Shown piece after piece: positions 48,797 to 58,989 of a stretch of 64,000 nucleotides of DNA. The position numbers and the translations under genes were made by a program. How positions within the stretch are numbered: position 1 is the first letter of the stretch; each line of letters begins with the position of its first letter. Under the pieces are notes generated by a model that was given only the letters and a program-made list of their open reading frames with translations, had not been told where the DNA came from and ran no database searches. Origin of the DNA: Sisyra terminalis. Lineage: Eukaryota; Arthropoda; Insecta; Neuroptera; Sisyridae. Location of the stretch: the NCBI GenBank assembly GCA_958496175.1, contig OY292275.1, positions 56,931,701 through 56,995,700 of the forward strand, read 5' to 3'.

Positions 48797-49959
48797 GGTT
48801 TTTTTTGCGGTTATTATTGCGGTTATTATTGCGGTTATTTATGCGGTTATTTATGCGTTTATTTAGCGGTCATTTATGCGGTTATTTTTGCGGTTATTAT
48901 TGCGATTATTATTGCGGTTATTTATGCGGTTATTATTGCGGTTATTTATGCGGTTATTTTTGCGGTTATTTAAGCGGTTATTTAGGCGGTTATTAATGCG
49001 GTTATTTTTGCGGTTATTATTGCAGTTATTTATGCGGTTATTTTTGCGGTTATTTATGCGATTATTATTGCGGTTATTTTTGCGGTTATTTATGCGGTTA
49101 TTATTGCGGTTATTTAAGCGTTTATTTAGCGGTCATTTATGCGGTTATTTATGCGGTTATTATTGCAGTTATATATGCGGTTATTTATGCAGTTATTATT
49201 GCGGTTATTTATGCGGTTATTTTTGCAGTTATTTATTCGGTTATTTTTGCGGATATTATTGCGGTTATTTATGCGGTTATTATTGCGGTTATTTATGCGG
49301 TTATTTATGCGGTTATTTATGCGGTTATTTTTGCGGTTATTATTGCGGTTATTTATGCGGTTATTATTGCGGTTATTTATGCGTTTATTTAGCGGTCATT
49401 TATGCGGTTATTTTTGCGGTTATTATTGCGATTATTTATGCGGTTATTATTGCGGTTATTTATGCGGTTATTTATGCGGTTATTTTTGCGGTTATTTTTG
49501 CGGTTAATTTTTGCAGTTATATATGCGGTTATTTATGCAGTTATTATTGCGGTTATTTATGCGGTTATTTTTGCAGTTATTTATGCGGTTATTTATGCGA
49601 TTATTATTGCGGTTATTTATGCGGTTATTTTTGCGGTTATTTATGCGGTTATTATTGCGGTTATTTATGCGTTTATTTAGCGGTCATTTATGCGGTTATT
49701 TTTGCGGTTATTATTGCGATTATTTATGCGGTTATTTATGCGGTTATTTATGCGGTTATTTTTGCAGTTATTTATTCGGTTATTTTTGCGGATATTATTG
49801 CGGTTATTTATGCGGTTATTTTTGCGGATATTCCCATACAAAGTTTGAAAACCGGCCCTTGGATGGCCCATCGCCGGGCGAAGGATGATAATTAACGGCC
49901 AATCATTGGCGTCTTCTAATGGCCCATGGACGGCTGAATATACAAATGATAACAACGGC

Positions 49960-50105
49960 CCATTAATGGCAGTTGATTATCGGCCGATTAATGAGCCCAG
50001 TAATGGGCCACGTATTATTCAAATCATCGGCCGATTGATGGCAGTTGATCATCGGCCGGTTATTGGGCTTAGCAATGGGCCACGTACTATTTAAAATATA
50101 AGCAA
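49960..50105. repeat. 72-bp subterminal tandem repeat in the insertion
   Basis: GGCAGTTGATTATCGGCC (49,968) recurs as GGCAGTTGATCATCGGCC (50,040), each followed by a TTA-x-GGGC...AATGGGCCACGTA block. The mirrored words near the right end (51,270-51,335) suggest transposase-binding subterminal repeats. Confidence 0.65.
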
Positions 50106-50145
50106 ACAATCAAATCTTTCCTCTTTATAATATTAGATTGATAAA

Positions 50146-50401
50146 TTATATCTCGTGGACACCCGAAACTTTCCTTTCCCTATATGCTGATGATACAGTA
50201 ATTTTTGCATCCTCCTGAAGAGCTGATACAGTGGCCAACAAAATAGTCCCTTAAAAAGAATAATGATTTTTTTTAAAAAATGGAAAATAAAGACCAATTA
50301 TAACTAAACTAAAGTTATCCTATTCACTAGAAGAAGACTTAACAAGCATTAGAAGGGATTAATAAATGGGAAAAATATAGAATGGGCAAAAACAGTTAGA
50401 T
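50146..50401 (+). pseudogene. LINE reverse transcriptase fragment with YADD motif
   Basis: Codons at about 50,174-50,215 read LSLYADDTVIFASS, the RT motif C with its two catalytic aspartates. After a stop, RADTVANKI follows. In another frame KWKIKTNYN, a stop and TKVILFTRRR follow, matching the jockey-type segment (x-W-x-I-K-x-N-x-x-K-T-x-x-I-x-F). Stops and a frameshift make it dead. It sits inside the CCCATAC-ended insertion, immediately next to the antisense transposase-like exon. Confidence 0.75.
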
Positions 50402-50404
50402 TAG

Positions 50405-50704
50405 TTAGTTAGATTTAGTTTCTAGTAAAGCTTGTGCTGTTTTGGGCAACGTTGGATGTCCATCTCTCAATATTAATAATAACTCCGAAATAACATTTAA
50501 TTGAAGACTGTTTATATTTTTCACAGCCCAGTTTCGTAATTTTTCTTGGAAATCAATATTAGAATCCGTATCAATTTCTACACCGTTGAGATTTTCACAG
50601 TCACTATTTATACTAATATCACTATTTATAGGACTCTCATAAATATTATCGTCGGTTTGAGAGGTTATATCAGTGTCACCGGCATCATTGTAAACATTTG
50701 TCAC
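50405..50704 (-). pseudogene. Transposase-like N-terminal exon (antisense)
   Basis: The 99-codon minus-strand frame begins with an acidic, Asp/Asn/Ser-rich stretch (residues 1-50) and continues FQEKLRNWAVKN with INSLQLNVISELLLILRDGH and PTLPKTAQALLETK. The second part resembles a short domain at the start of many arthropod transposon proteins, W-A-x-x-x-x-I-x-x-x-x-x-x-x-L-L-x-I-L-R-x-x-x-P-x-L-P-K-x-A-x-T-L-L. No downstream catalytic part is recognisable in the insertion, so this is a first exon or truncated gene of the inserted element. The frame itself is intact. Family call from memory. Confidence 0.5.
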
Positions 50705-50912
50705 ATCCTCCTTTTCTACATTTTCAATTTCAGAGTTTTTACTTTGTTGTAGGCAACTATTTTTTTTAAATTAAAAACTATTTAAATTAAATGCTGTATT
50801 TAATTAATCTTGATAATAATATTGTCAGCAACCTACAATGATAAAGGTAACAAACGACTGAAAAACAGTTGATTTACATTATACTGCGCCTGCGCAACGA
50901 ATTATAGATTGC

Positions 50913-50950
50913 ATTATCGGCTGGAGCACGGCCGTTGATCAGCCGATAAT
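50913..50950. repeat. Hairpin in the insertion
   Basis: Arms ATTATCGGCTG (50,913-50,923) and CAGCCGATAAT (50,940-50,950) are perfect inverse copies around a 16-base loop containing CGGCCG. Confidence 0.7.
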
Positions 50951-50969
50951 CAGTCAAAAGAAATTCTCT

Positions 50970-51037
50970 CTGCATTAAATATTTTTAATTACAATTAAGG
51001 ACTTTAAAAACTCTAATAAAGAAAATATTTAATGCAG
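50970..51037. repeat. 16-bp perfect inverted repeat in the insertion
   Basis: CTGCATTAAATATTTT (50,970-50,985) is mirrored by AAAATATTTAATGCAG (51,022-51,037). It may be a nested terminal repeat or a cruciform-forming site. Confidence 0.65.
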
Positions 51038-52749
51038 ATGTTATGTAACCACCGGTTTCATATCAGAACACGGCGTTAACAACTATAACTACATTTTTTT
51101 TAATTACTCAGAAATTATTTGTTAATGAGCAATTTAACTGAAAGAATAGTAGTGAATTTTTTTTACGTTCGAAAAATACAAAATAATAATTTAAAAAAAT
51201 ATAAATAAAAAAAAAACTTTTTAAAAACAATATTTTATTGATTATAAATGCCAGTAATCAACCAGAATTGGGCCATTACTAATAGCCAATACTTGGCCGA
51301 TCGCTGGCAGATGGACATCGGCCGATTTACGGCATTTTTTCCATCGACGGCGACTTCGTATGGGTTATTGCGGTTATTTATGCGGTTATTTATGCGGTTA
51401 TTATTGGGATTATTTATGCGGTTATTATTGCGGTTATTTATGCGGTTATTTTTGCAGTTATTTATTCGGTTATTTTTGCGGATATTATTGCGGTTATTTA
51501 TGCGGTTATTATTGCGGTTATTTATGCGGTTATTTATGCGGTTATTTATGCGGTTATTTTTGCGGTTATTATTGCGGTTATTTATGCGGTTATTATTGCG
51601 GTTATTTATGCGTTTATTTAGCGGTCATTTATGCGGTTATTTTTGCGGTTATTATTGCGATTATTTATGCGGTTATTATTGCGGTTATTTATGCGGTTAT
51701 TTATGCGGTTATTTTTGCGGTTATTTTTGCGGTTAATTTTTGCAGTTATATATGCGGTTATTTATGCAGTTATTATTGCGGTTATTTATGCGGTTATTTT
51801 TGCAGTTATTTATGCGGTTATTTATGCGATTATTATTGCGGTTATTTATGCGGTTATTTTTGCGGTTATTTATGCGGTTATTATTGCGGTTATTTATGCG
51901 TTTATTTAGCGGTCATTTATGCGGTTATTTTTGCGGTTATTATTGCGGTTATTTATGCGGTTATTATTGCGGTTATTTATGCGTTTATTTAGCGGTCATT
52001 TATGCGGTTATTTTTGCGGATATTATTGCGGTTATTTATGCGGTTATTTTTGCGGATATTATTGCGGTTATTTATGCGGTTATTATTGGGATTATTTATG
52101 CTGTTATTATTGCGGTTATTTATGCGGTTATTTATGCGGTTATTTTTGCAGTTATTTAATCGGTTATTTTTGCGGATATTATTGCGGTTATTTATGCGGT
52201 TATTTTTGCGGTTATTATTGCGGTTATTTATGCGGTTATTTATGCGGTTATTTATGCGGTTATTTTTGCGGTTATTATTGCGGTTATTTATGCGGTTATT
52301 ATTGCGGTTATTTATGCGTTTATTTAGCGGTCATTTATGCGGTTATTTTTGCGGTTATTATTGCGGTTTTTTATGCGGTTATTATTGCGGTTATTATTGC
52401 GGTTATTTATGCGGTTATTTATGCGGTTATTTTTGCGGTTATTTTTGCGGTTATTATTGCAGTTATTTATATGGTTATTTATGCGGTTATTATTGCGGTT
52501 TTTTATGCGGTTCTTATTGCGGTTATTTAAGCGGTTATTTAGGCGGTTATTAATGCGGTTATTTTTGCGGTTATTATTGCAGTTATTTATGCGGTTATTT
52601 TTGCGGTTATTTATGCGATTATTATTGCGGTTATTTTTGCGGTTATTTATGCGGTTATTATTGCGGTTATTTAAGCGTTTATTTAGCGGTCATTTATGCG
52701 GTTATTTATGCGGTTATTATTGCAGTTATATATGCGGTTATTTATGCAG

Positions 52750-54150
52750 TTATTATTGCGGTTATTTATGCGGTTATTTTTGCAGTTATTTATTCGGTTA
52801 TTTTTGCGGATATTATTGCGGTTATTTATGCGGTTATTATTGCGGTTATTTATGCGGTTATTTATGCGGTTATTTATGCGGTTATTTTTGCGGTTATTAT
52901 TGCGGTTATTTATGCGGTTATTATTGCGGTTATTTATGCGTTTATTTAGCGGTCATTTATGCGGTTATTTTTGCGGTTATTATTGCGATTATTTATGCGG
53001 TTATTATTGCGGTTATTTATGCGGTTATTTATGCGGTTATTTTTGCGGTTATTTTTGCGGTTAATTTTTGCAGTTATATATGCGGTTATTTATGCAGTTA
53101 TTATTGCGGTTATTTATGCGGTTATTTTTGCAGTTATTTATGCGGTTATTTATGCGATTATTATTGCGGTTATTTATGCGGTTATTTTTGCGGTTATTTA
53201 TGCGGTTATTATTGCGGTTATTTATGCGTTTATTTAGCGGTCATTTATGCGGTTATTTTTGCGGTTATTATTGCGATTATTTATGCGGTTATTTATGCGG
53301 TTATTTTTGCAGTTATTTATTCGGTTATTTTTGCGGATATTATTGCGGTTATTTATGCGGTTATTTTTGCGGATATTATTGCGGTTATTTATGCGGTTAT
53401 TTATGCGGTTATTATTGGGATTATTTATGCGGTTATTATTGCGGTTATTTATGCGGTTATTTATGCGGTTATTTATGCGGTTATTTTTGCGGTTATTATT
53501 GCGGTTATTTATGCGGTTATTATTGCGGTTATTTATGCGTTTATTTAGCGGTCATTTATGCGGTTATTTTTGCGGTTATTATTGCGATTATTTATGCGGT
53601 TATTATTGCGGTTATTTATGCGGTTATTTTTGCAGTTATTTATTCGGTTATTTTTGCGGATATTATTGCGGTTATTTATGCGGTTATTATTGCGGTTATT
53701 TATGCGGTTATTTATGCGGTTATTTATGCGGTTATTTTTGCGGTTATTATTGCGGTTATTTATGCGGTTATTATTGCGGTTATTTATGCGTTTATTTAGC
53801 GGTCATTTATGCGGTTATTTTTGCGGTTATTATTGCGATTATTTATGCGGTTATTATTGCGGTTATTTATGCGGTTATTTATGCGGTTATTTTTGCGGTT
53901 ATTTTTGCGGTTAATTTTTGCAGTTATATATGCGGTTATTTATGCAGTTATTATTGCGGTTATTTATGCGGTTATTTTTGCAGTTATTTATGCGGTTATT
54001 TATGCGATTATTATTGCGGTTATTTATGCGGTTATTTTTGCGGTTATTTATGCGGTTATTATTGCGGTTATTTATGCGTTTATTTAGCGGTCATTTATGC
54101 GGTTATTTTTGCGGTTATTATTGCGATTATTTATGCGGTTATTTATGCGG
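52750..54150 (+). repeat. ~850-bp higher-order repeat
   Basis: Frames starting 52,959, 53,068 and 53,247 recur at 53,809, 53,918 and 54,097, a constant 850-bp offset, with one 12-bp unit gained or lost near 53,300. Confidence 0.8.
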
Positions 54151-56579
54151 TTATTTATGCGGTTATTTTTGCAGTTATTTATTCGGTTATTTTTGCGGAT
54201 ATTATTGCGGTTATTTATGCGGTTATTTTTGCGGATATTATTGCGGTTATTTATGCGGTTATTTATGCGGTTATTATTGGGATTATTTATGCGGTTATTA
54301 TTGCGGTTATTTATGCGGTTATTTATGCGGTTATTTTTGCAGTTATTTAATCGGTTATTTTTGCGGATATTATTGCGGTTATTTTTGCGGTTATTATTGC
54401 GGTTTTTTATGCGGTTATTTTTGCGGTTATTATTGCGGTTATTTATGCGGTTATTTATGCGTTTATTTAGCGGTTATTTATGCGGTTATTTTTGCGGTTA
54501 TTATTGCGGTTATTTATGCAGTTATTATTACGGTTATTTATGCGGTTTTTTTTGCGGTTATTATTGCGGTTATTTTTGCGGTTATTATTGCGGTTATTTA
54601 TGCGGTTATTATTGCGGTTATTTATGCGGTTATTTATGCGGTTATTTTTGCGGTTTTTTTTGCGGTCATATATGCGGTTATTTATGCGGTTATTTATATG
54701 GTTATTTATGCGGTTATTTATGCGGTTATTTATGCGGTTATTATTACGGTTATTTATGCGGTTATTATTGCGGTTATTTATGCGGTTACTTTAGCGGTTA
54801 TTTTTGCGGTTATTATTGCGGTTATTTATGCGGTTATTATTGCGGTTATTTATGCGGTTATTATTGCGGTTATTTAAGCGGTTATTTAGGCGGTTATTTA
54901 TGCGGTTATTTATGCGGTTATTATTGCAGTTATTTATGCGGTTATTTATGCGGTTATTTATGCGATTATTATTGCGGTTATTTATGCGGTTATTTTTGCG
55001 GTTATTATTGCGGTTATTTATGCAGTTATTATTGCGGATATTTATGCGGTTATTTTTGCAGTTATTTATTCGGTTATTTTTGCGGATATTATTGCGGTTA
55101 TTTATGCGGTTATTTTTGCGGTTATTATTGCGGTTATTTATGCGGTTATTTATGCGGTTATTTTTGCGGTTATTATTGCGGTTATTTATGCGGTTATTTT
55201 TGCAATTATTTATGCGGTTATTTATGCGATTATTATTGCGGTTATTTATGCGGTTATTTTTGCGGTTATTATTGCGGTTATTTATGCTGTTATTATTGCG
55301 GTTATTTATGCGTTTATTTAGCGGTCATTTATGCGGTTATTTTTGCGGTTATTATTGCGATTATATATGCGGTTATTATTGCGGTTATTTATGCGGTTAT
55401 TTATGCGCTTATTTTTGCGTTTTTTTTTGCGGTTATATATGCGGTTATTTATGTGGTTATTTATACGGTTATTTATGCGGTTATTTATGCGGTTATTTAT
55501 GCGGTTATTATTGAGGTTATTTATGCGGTTATTATTGCGGTTATTTATGCGGTTATTTTAGCGGTTATTTTTGCGGTTATTATTGCGGTTATTTATGCGG
55601 TTATTATTGCGGTTATTTATGCGGTTATTTTTGCGGTTATTATTGCAGATATTTATGCGGTTATTTATGCGGTTATTTATGCGATTATTATTGCGGTTAT
55701 TTATGCGGTTATTTTTGCGGTTATTTATGCGGTTATTTTTGCGGATATTATTGCGGTTATTTATGCGGTTATTTTTGCGGTTATTATTGCGGTTATTTAT
55801 GCAGTTATTATTGCGGTTATTTATGCGTTTATTTAGCGGTCATTTATGCGGTTATTTTTGCGGTTATTTTTGCGGTTATTTTTGCGGTTATTATTGCAGT
55901 TATATATGCGGTTATTTATGCAGTTATTATTGCGGTTATTTATGCGGTTATTTTTGCAGTTATTTATTCGGTTATTTTTGCGGATATTATAGCGGTTATT
56001 TATGCGGTTATTTTTGCGGTTATTATTGCGGTTATTTATGCGGTTATTTATGCGGTTATTTTTGCGGTTATTATTGCGGTTATTTATGCGGTTATTTTTT
56101 CGGTTATTATTGCGGTTATTTATGCGGTTATTTATGCGGTTATTTATGCGGTTATTTTTGCGGTTATTTATGCGGTTATTTTAACGGTTATTATTGCGGT
56201 TATTTTTGCGGTTATTTATGCGTTTATTTTTGCGGTTATTTATGCGGTTATTTTTGCGGTTATTATTGCGGTTATTTATGCGGTTATTATTGCGGTTTTT
56301 TATGCGGTTATTTTTGCGGTTATTATTGCGGTTTTTTATGCGGTTATTATTGCGGTTATTATTGCGGTTATTTATGCGGTTATTTATGCGGTTATTTTTG
56401 TGGTTATTTTTGTGGTTATTATTGCAGTTATTTATGCGGTTATTTATGCGGTTATTATTGCGGTTTTTTATGCGGTTATTATTGCGGTTATTTATGCGGT
56501 TATTTATGCGGTTATTTATGCGGTTATTTTTGCGTTTTTTATTGCGGTTTTTTTGTGCGGTTATTATTGCGGTTACTAT

Positions 56580-57140
56580 TGCGGTTATTTATGCGGTTAT
56601 TTATGCGGTTATTTTTGCGGTTATTATTGCAGTTATTTATGCTGTTATTTATGCGGTTATTTATGCGGTTATTTATGCGGTTATTATTGTGGTTATTTAT
56701 GCGGTTATTTATGCGGTTATTTATGCGGTTATTTATGCGGTTATTTATGCGGTTATTATTGCGGTTATTTATCGGTTATTTATGCGGTTATTTTTGCGGT
56801 TATTATTGCAGTTATTTATGCTGTTATTTATGCGGTTATTTATGCGGTTATTTTTGCGGTTATTATTGCGGTTATTTATGCGGTTATTATTGCGGTTATT
56901 TATGCGGTTATTTATGCGGTTATTTATGCGGTTATTATTGCGGTTATTTATGCGGTTATTTATGCGGTTATTTTTGCGGTTATTATTGCAGTTATTTATG
57001 CTGTTATTTATGCGGTTATTTATGCGGTTATTTTTGCGGTTATTATTGCGGTTATTTTTGCGGTTATTATTGCGGTTATTTATGCGGTTATTTATGCGGT
57101 TATTTATGCGGTTATTATTGCGGTTATTTATGCGGTTATT
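56580..57140 (+). repeat. ~180-bp higher-order repeat, three copies
   Basis: The rare variant GCTGTTATTTATGCGG occurs at 56,641, 56,820 and 57,000 in the same variant context, spacing 179 and 180 bp (15 units). A short deletion in the first copy (about 56,770, TTTATCGG) accounts for the difference. Confidence 0.8.
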
Positions 57141-57369
57141 TATGAGGTTATTTTAGTAGGTATTTTTGCGATTATTTTTGCGGTTATTATAGCGGTTATT
57201 ATAGTGGTTATTTATGCGGTTATAATTGCGGTTATTTATGCGGTTATTATTACGGTTATTATTGCGGTTATTTATGCGTTTATTTATGCGGTTATTTATG
57301 CGGTTTTTTAAGCGGTTATTTTTGCGGTTATTTTTGCGGTTATTTATGCGGTTATTTATGCGGTTATTT

Positions 57370-57771
57370 TTGCGGTTATTTTTGCGGATATTTTTGCGGT
57401 TATTGTTGCGGTTATTGTTGCGGTTATTTTTGCGGTTATTATTGCGGTTATTGTTGCGGATATGTTTGCGGTTATTGTTGCGGATATTTTTACGGTTATT
57501 GTTGCGGTCATTGTTGCTGTTATTTTTGCGGTTATTATTGCGTTTATTGTTGCGGTTATTTTTGCGTTTTTTATTGCGGTTATTGTTGCGGATATTTTTG
57601 CGGTTATTTTTGTAGATATTTTTGCGGTTATTGTTGCGTTTATTTTTAGGTTATTGTGGCGGTTATTATTGCGGTCATTGTTGCGGTTATTGTTGCGGCT
57701 ATTTTTGCTGTTATTATTGCGGTTATTGTTGCGGTTTTTTTTGCGGTTATTGTTGCGGATACAATAACCGG
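57370..57771 (+). repeat. Array right edge, GTT-type diverged units
   Basis: GCGGTTATTGTT and GCGGATATTTTT dominate again, as in zone 1. The array ends with the inverted word CAATAACCGG (57,762-57,771), mirroring CCGGTTATTG at the left start (29,083-29,092). Confidence 0.75.
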
Positions 57772-58319
57772 TCTCTTAACGTTTTTACATAAAATCACTT
57801 TCTAAAAAGTTATTCACAATTAAAGTTGAAGGAAAAATTAAATTATTGATTTTTTCGTTGTTGAACCACTTTTAAAATAGTCATTTTATGTAAAAACGTT
57901 AAGTGACCTTTTTTATAGAGCATTCAATTCCCTACAAGATTTTATATTGCTCTGTTCTATATATTTATTTGTTCGTTAGTTACAAAATTCCAATATAAAG
58001 AAGATAAATCTAAAAATTATATCAATGTTTAAAGCTTGATTATTCGAAAACGGCGTAACTGGCAAAAATTTTCAAAAAAACGGTTTTTGTAAGAAATTTA
58101 ATTTTCTATAAATATATGTGCAGATGAATTTTTTTAGCTTGATAGTTTGACAGCAGTGACGCAAAAATGAACGCACAAATAAAAAGTCGAAATTAAAGAT
58201 AGACCTCTTAATATTAACATTAAGAGCTCAAACTTTCCCGATATTTTTTTTTGTCACCTTGAACAATAGTTTTGATATACTTTTCAAAAAAAAAAATAGT
58301 CGATTTTTTTGGTCCAGTC
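57772..58319. mobile_element. Truncated foldback element abutting the array
   Basis: The right end GTCCAGTCTAAT and the inner block CTCTTAATATTAACATTAAG, then AGCTCAAACTTTC, match the terminal part of the foldback family seen at 5274-6295 and 63.1-63.9 kb. The mirror-image left terminus is absent: the sequence runs straight into the satellite. A small hairpin, AACGTTTTTACATAAAAT (57,778-57,795) with its inverse (57,883-57,900), lies at the junction side. Confidence 0.65.
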
Positions 58320-58985
58320 TAATACCTACCGTAGGTATACGTAATAGATCATACTGTTTCTAGATATTTATAAATATTTTTTTGTAGAATGTTTTGATCA
58401 TTACCAACAACTATTATATTTTGAGCAACAGTTTATTCAATGTTTTTAATTTTTTTTTTATTTAAATTTATTTAAAGTTGGTTCAACAACGTGGTCATTA
58501 GTGACTATATAACAATATCATTCAATATAACCCGTTAATACATAAAAAATATGATTTTAATCGAAAGAACAGTAAAAAAAATACAAAGAAGCAAAATAAA
58601 TCGTTATGCGATAAATAAAAGTAATAATAATATTCGTACGAACAACAGAAAATCAAAACGGTTGATGCTATTCTTGTGTTATAAATTTTATTATACAAAT
58701 TTTTGTAATTTCCTTGATCAACAAGAAAATTTATACTTAAAATCTGGTAGCAGTTACTAAAGTGCTATGTGTAAAAACAAGGACTTAAAGGACTTAAAAC
58801 GGAAATATCAGGATAGTAAGGATGTAATTTGTCAAGAAATTAAATAAATTAAAACAATTGGATGGGTTACATGATCAAAAGAAAAGGTTTCTTAATTTTT
58901 TTTTTGTACTTTGTTTTTAAATGGAGACAAATATACTTAAGCATAAAAATAAAACTTAAAAAATATTTTGAAATTTCTTAGTTGA
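58320..58985. other. AT-rich DNA, no gene seen
   Basis: AT-rich; a 69-codon frame (58,551-58,760) is basic and Asn/Lys-rich, and looks like chance. Confidence 0.5.
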
Positions 58986-58989
58986 TAAA

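Larger units (their letters stand above)
29083..49832 (+). repeat. Giant 12-bp satellite array, left block
   Basis: Continuous tandem repeats of GCGGTTATTNNT. Main forms end TAT, ATT, TTT or GTT; common variants are GCAGTTATT, GCGATTATT and GCGGATATT. Each unit normally carries one CpG, and the plus strand is T- and G-rich with C almost only inside GCGG. The three plus frames read (AVIY)n, (RLFM)n and (GYLC)n with no stop in the canonical unit, which explains every long open frame here (up to 722 codons). They share no feature of real proteins, and point or 1-nt changes simply switch between them. I therefore annotate no CDS in this block. Confidence 0.97.
33669..49832 (+). repeat. Array zone 3: core higher-order repeats with 11-bp marker
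   Basis: The core is punctuated by GCGTTTATTTAGCGGTCAT, in which the first unit has lost one base (11 bp). The marker appears at about 33,669, 33,968, 34,315, 34,746, 35,034, 35,308, 35,596, 36,122, 36,360, 36,888, 36,971 and onward to 49,671. Spacings are irregular, mostly 240-530 bp. Each marker shifts the 12-bp register by one base and supplies a TAG that ends the AVIY frame, which is why so many frames end in AFI. Between markers the order of unit variants is strongly conserved among copies. Confidence 0.9.
49833..51364. mobile_element. 1,532-bp insertion inside the satellite, CCCATAC termini
   Basis: The array is interrupted cleanly. The left end is CCCATACAAAGT and the inverse of the right end is CCCATACGAAGT. 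Flanking array sequence is GCGGATATT on the left and TTATTGCGG on the right. Removing the insert and one TT restores the regular GCGGATATTATTGCGG, so a 2-bp TT target duplication is the simplest reading. Subterminal regions carry repeated GGCCGAT and GGGCCATTA words in both orientations, including a 72-bp tandem (49,968 and 50,040). The interior holds an antisense transposase-like exon and a LINE scrap. I do not assign a superfamily. Confidence 0.8.
51365..57771 (+). repeat. Giant 12-bp satellite array, right block
   Basis: The same GCGGTTATTNNT array resumes after the insertion, with core-type higher-order repeats and the 11-bp marker up to about 55,826. Blocks here match those left of the insertion at constant offsets (49,402 and 51,631, offset 2,229; 49,139 and 52,696, offset 3,557), confirming one array split by the insertion. 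Long open frames are again the repeat read in three frames and are not genes. Confidence 0.96.

Noticed and set aside
49677..49955. 92-codon minus-strand frame ending in Asn/Arg repeats
   Set aside because: It is the satellite unit's minus frame (INNR) joined to the terminal sequence of the inserted element.
29075..57767. Dozens of open frames of 68-722 codons on the plus strand
   Set aside because: They are the 12-bp satellite read in three stop-free frames (AVIY, RLFM, GYLC), often overlapping one another; ends are set by 1-nt unit changes. No start context, domain or composition of a real protein.
29083..57771. CRISPR array
   Set aside because: There are no unique spacers between conserved repeats; units abut directly, and the context is eukaryotic.
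29083..57771. Telomeric repeat
   Set aside because: The unit is neither TTAGG nor another known telomere motif, and ordinary DNA lies on both sides.
29083..57771. G-quadruplex-forming repeat
   Set aside because: Only runs of two G occur, spaced by about ten bases, which does not meet the usual pattern.
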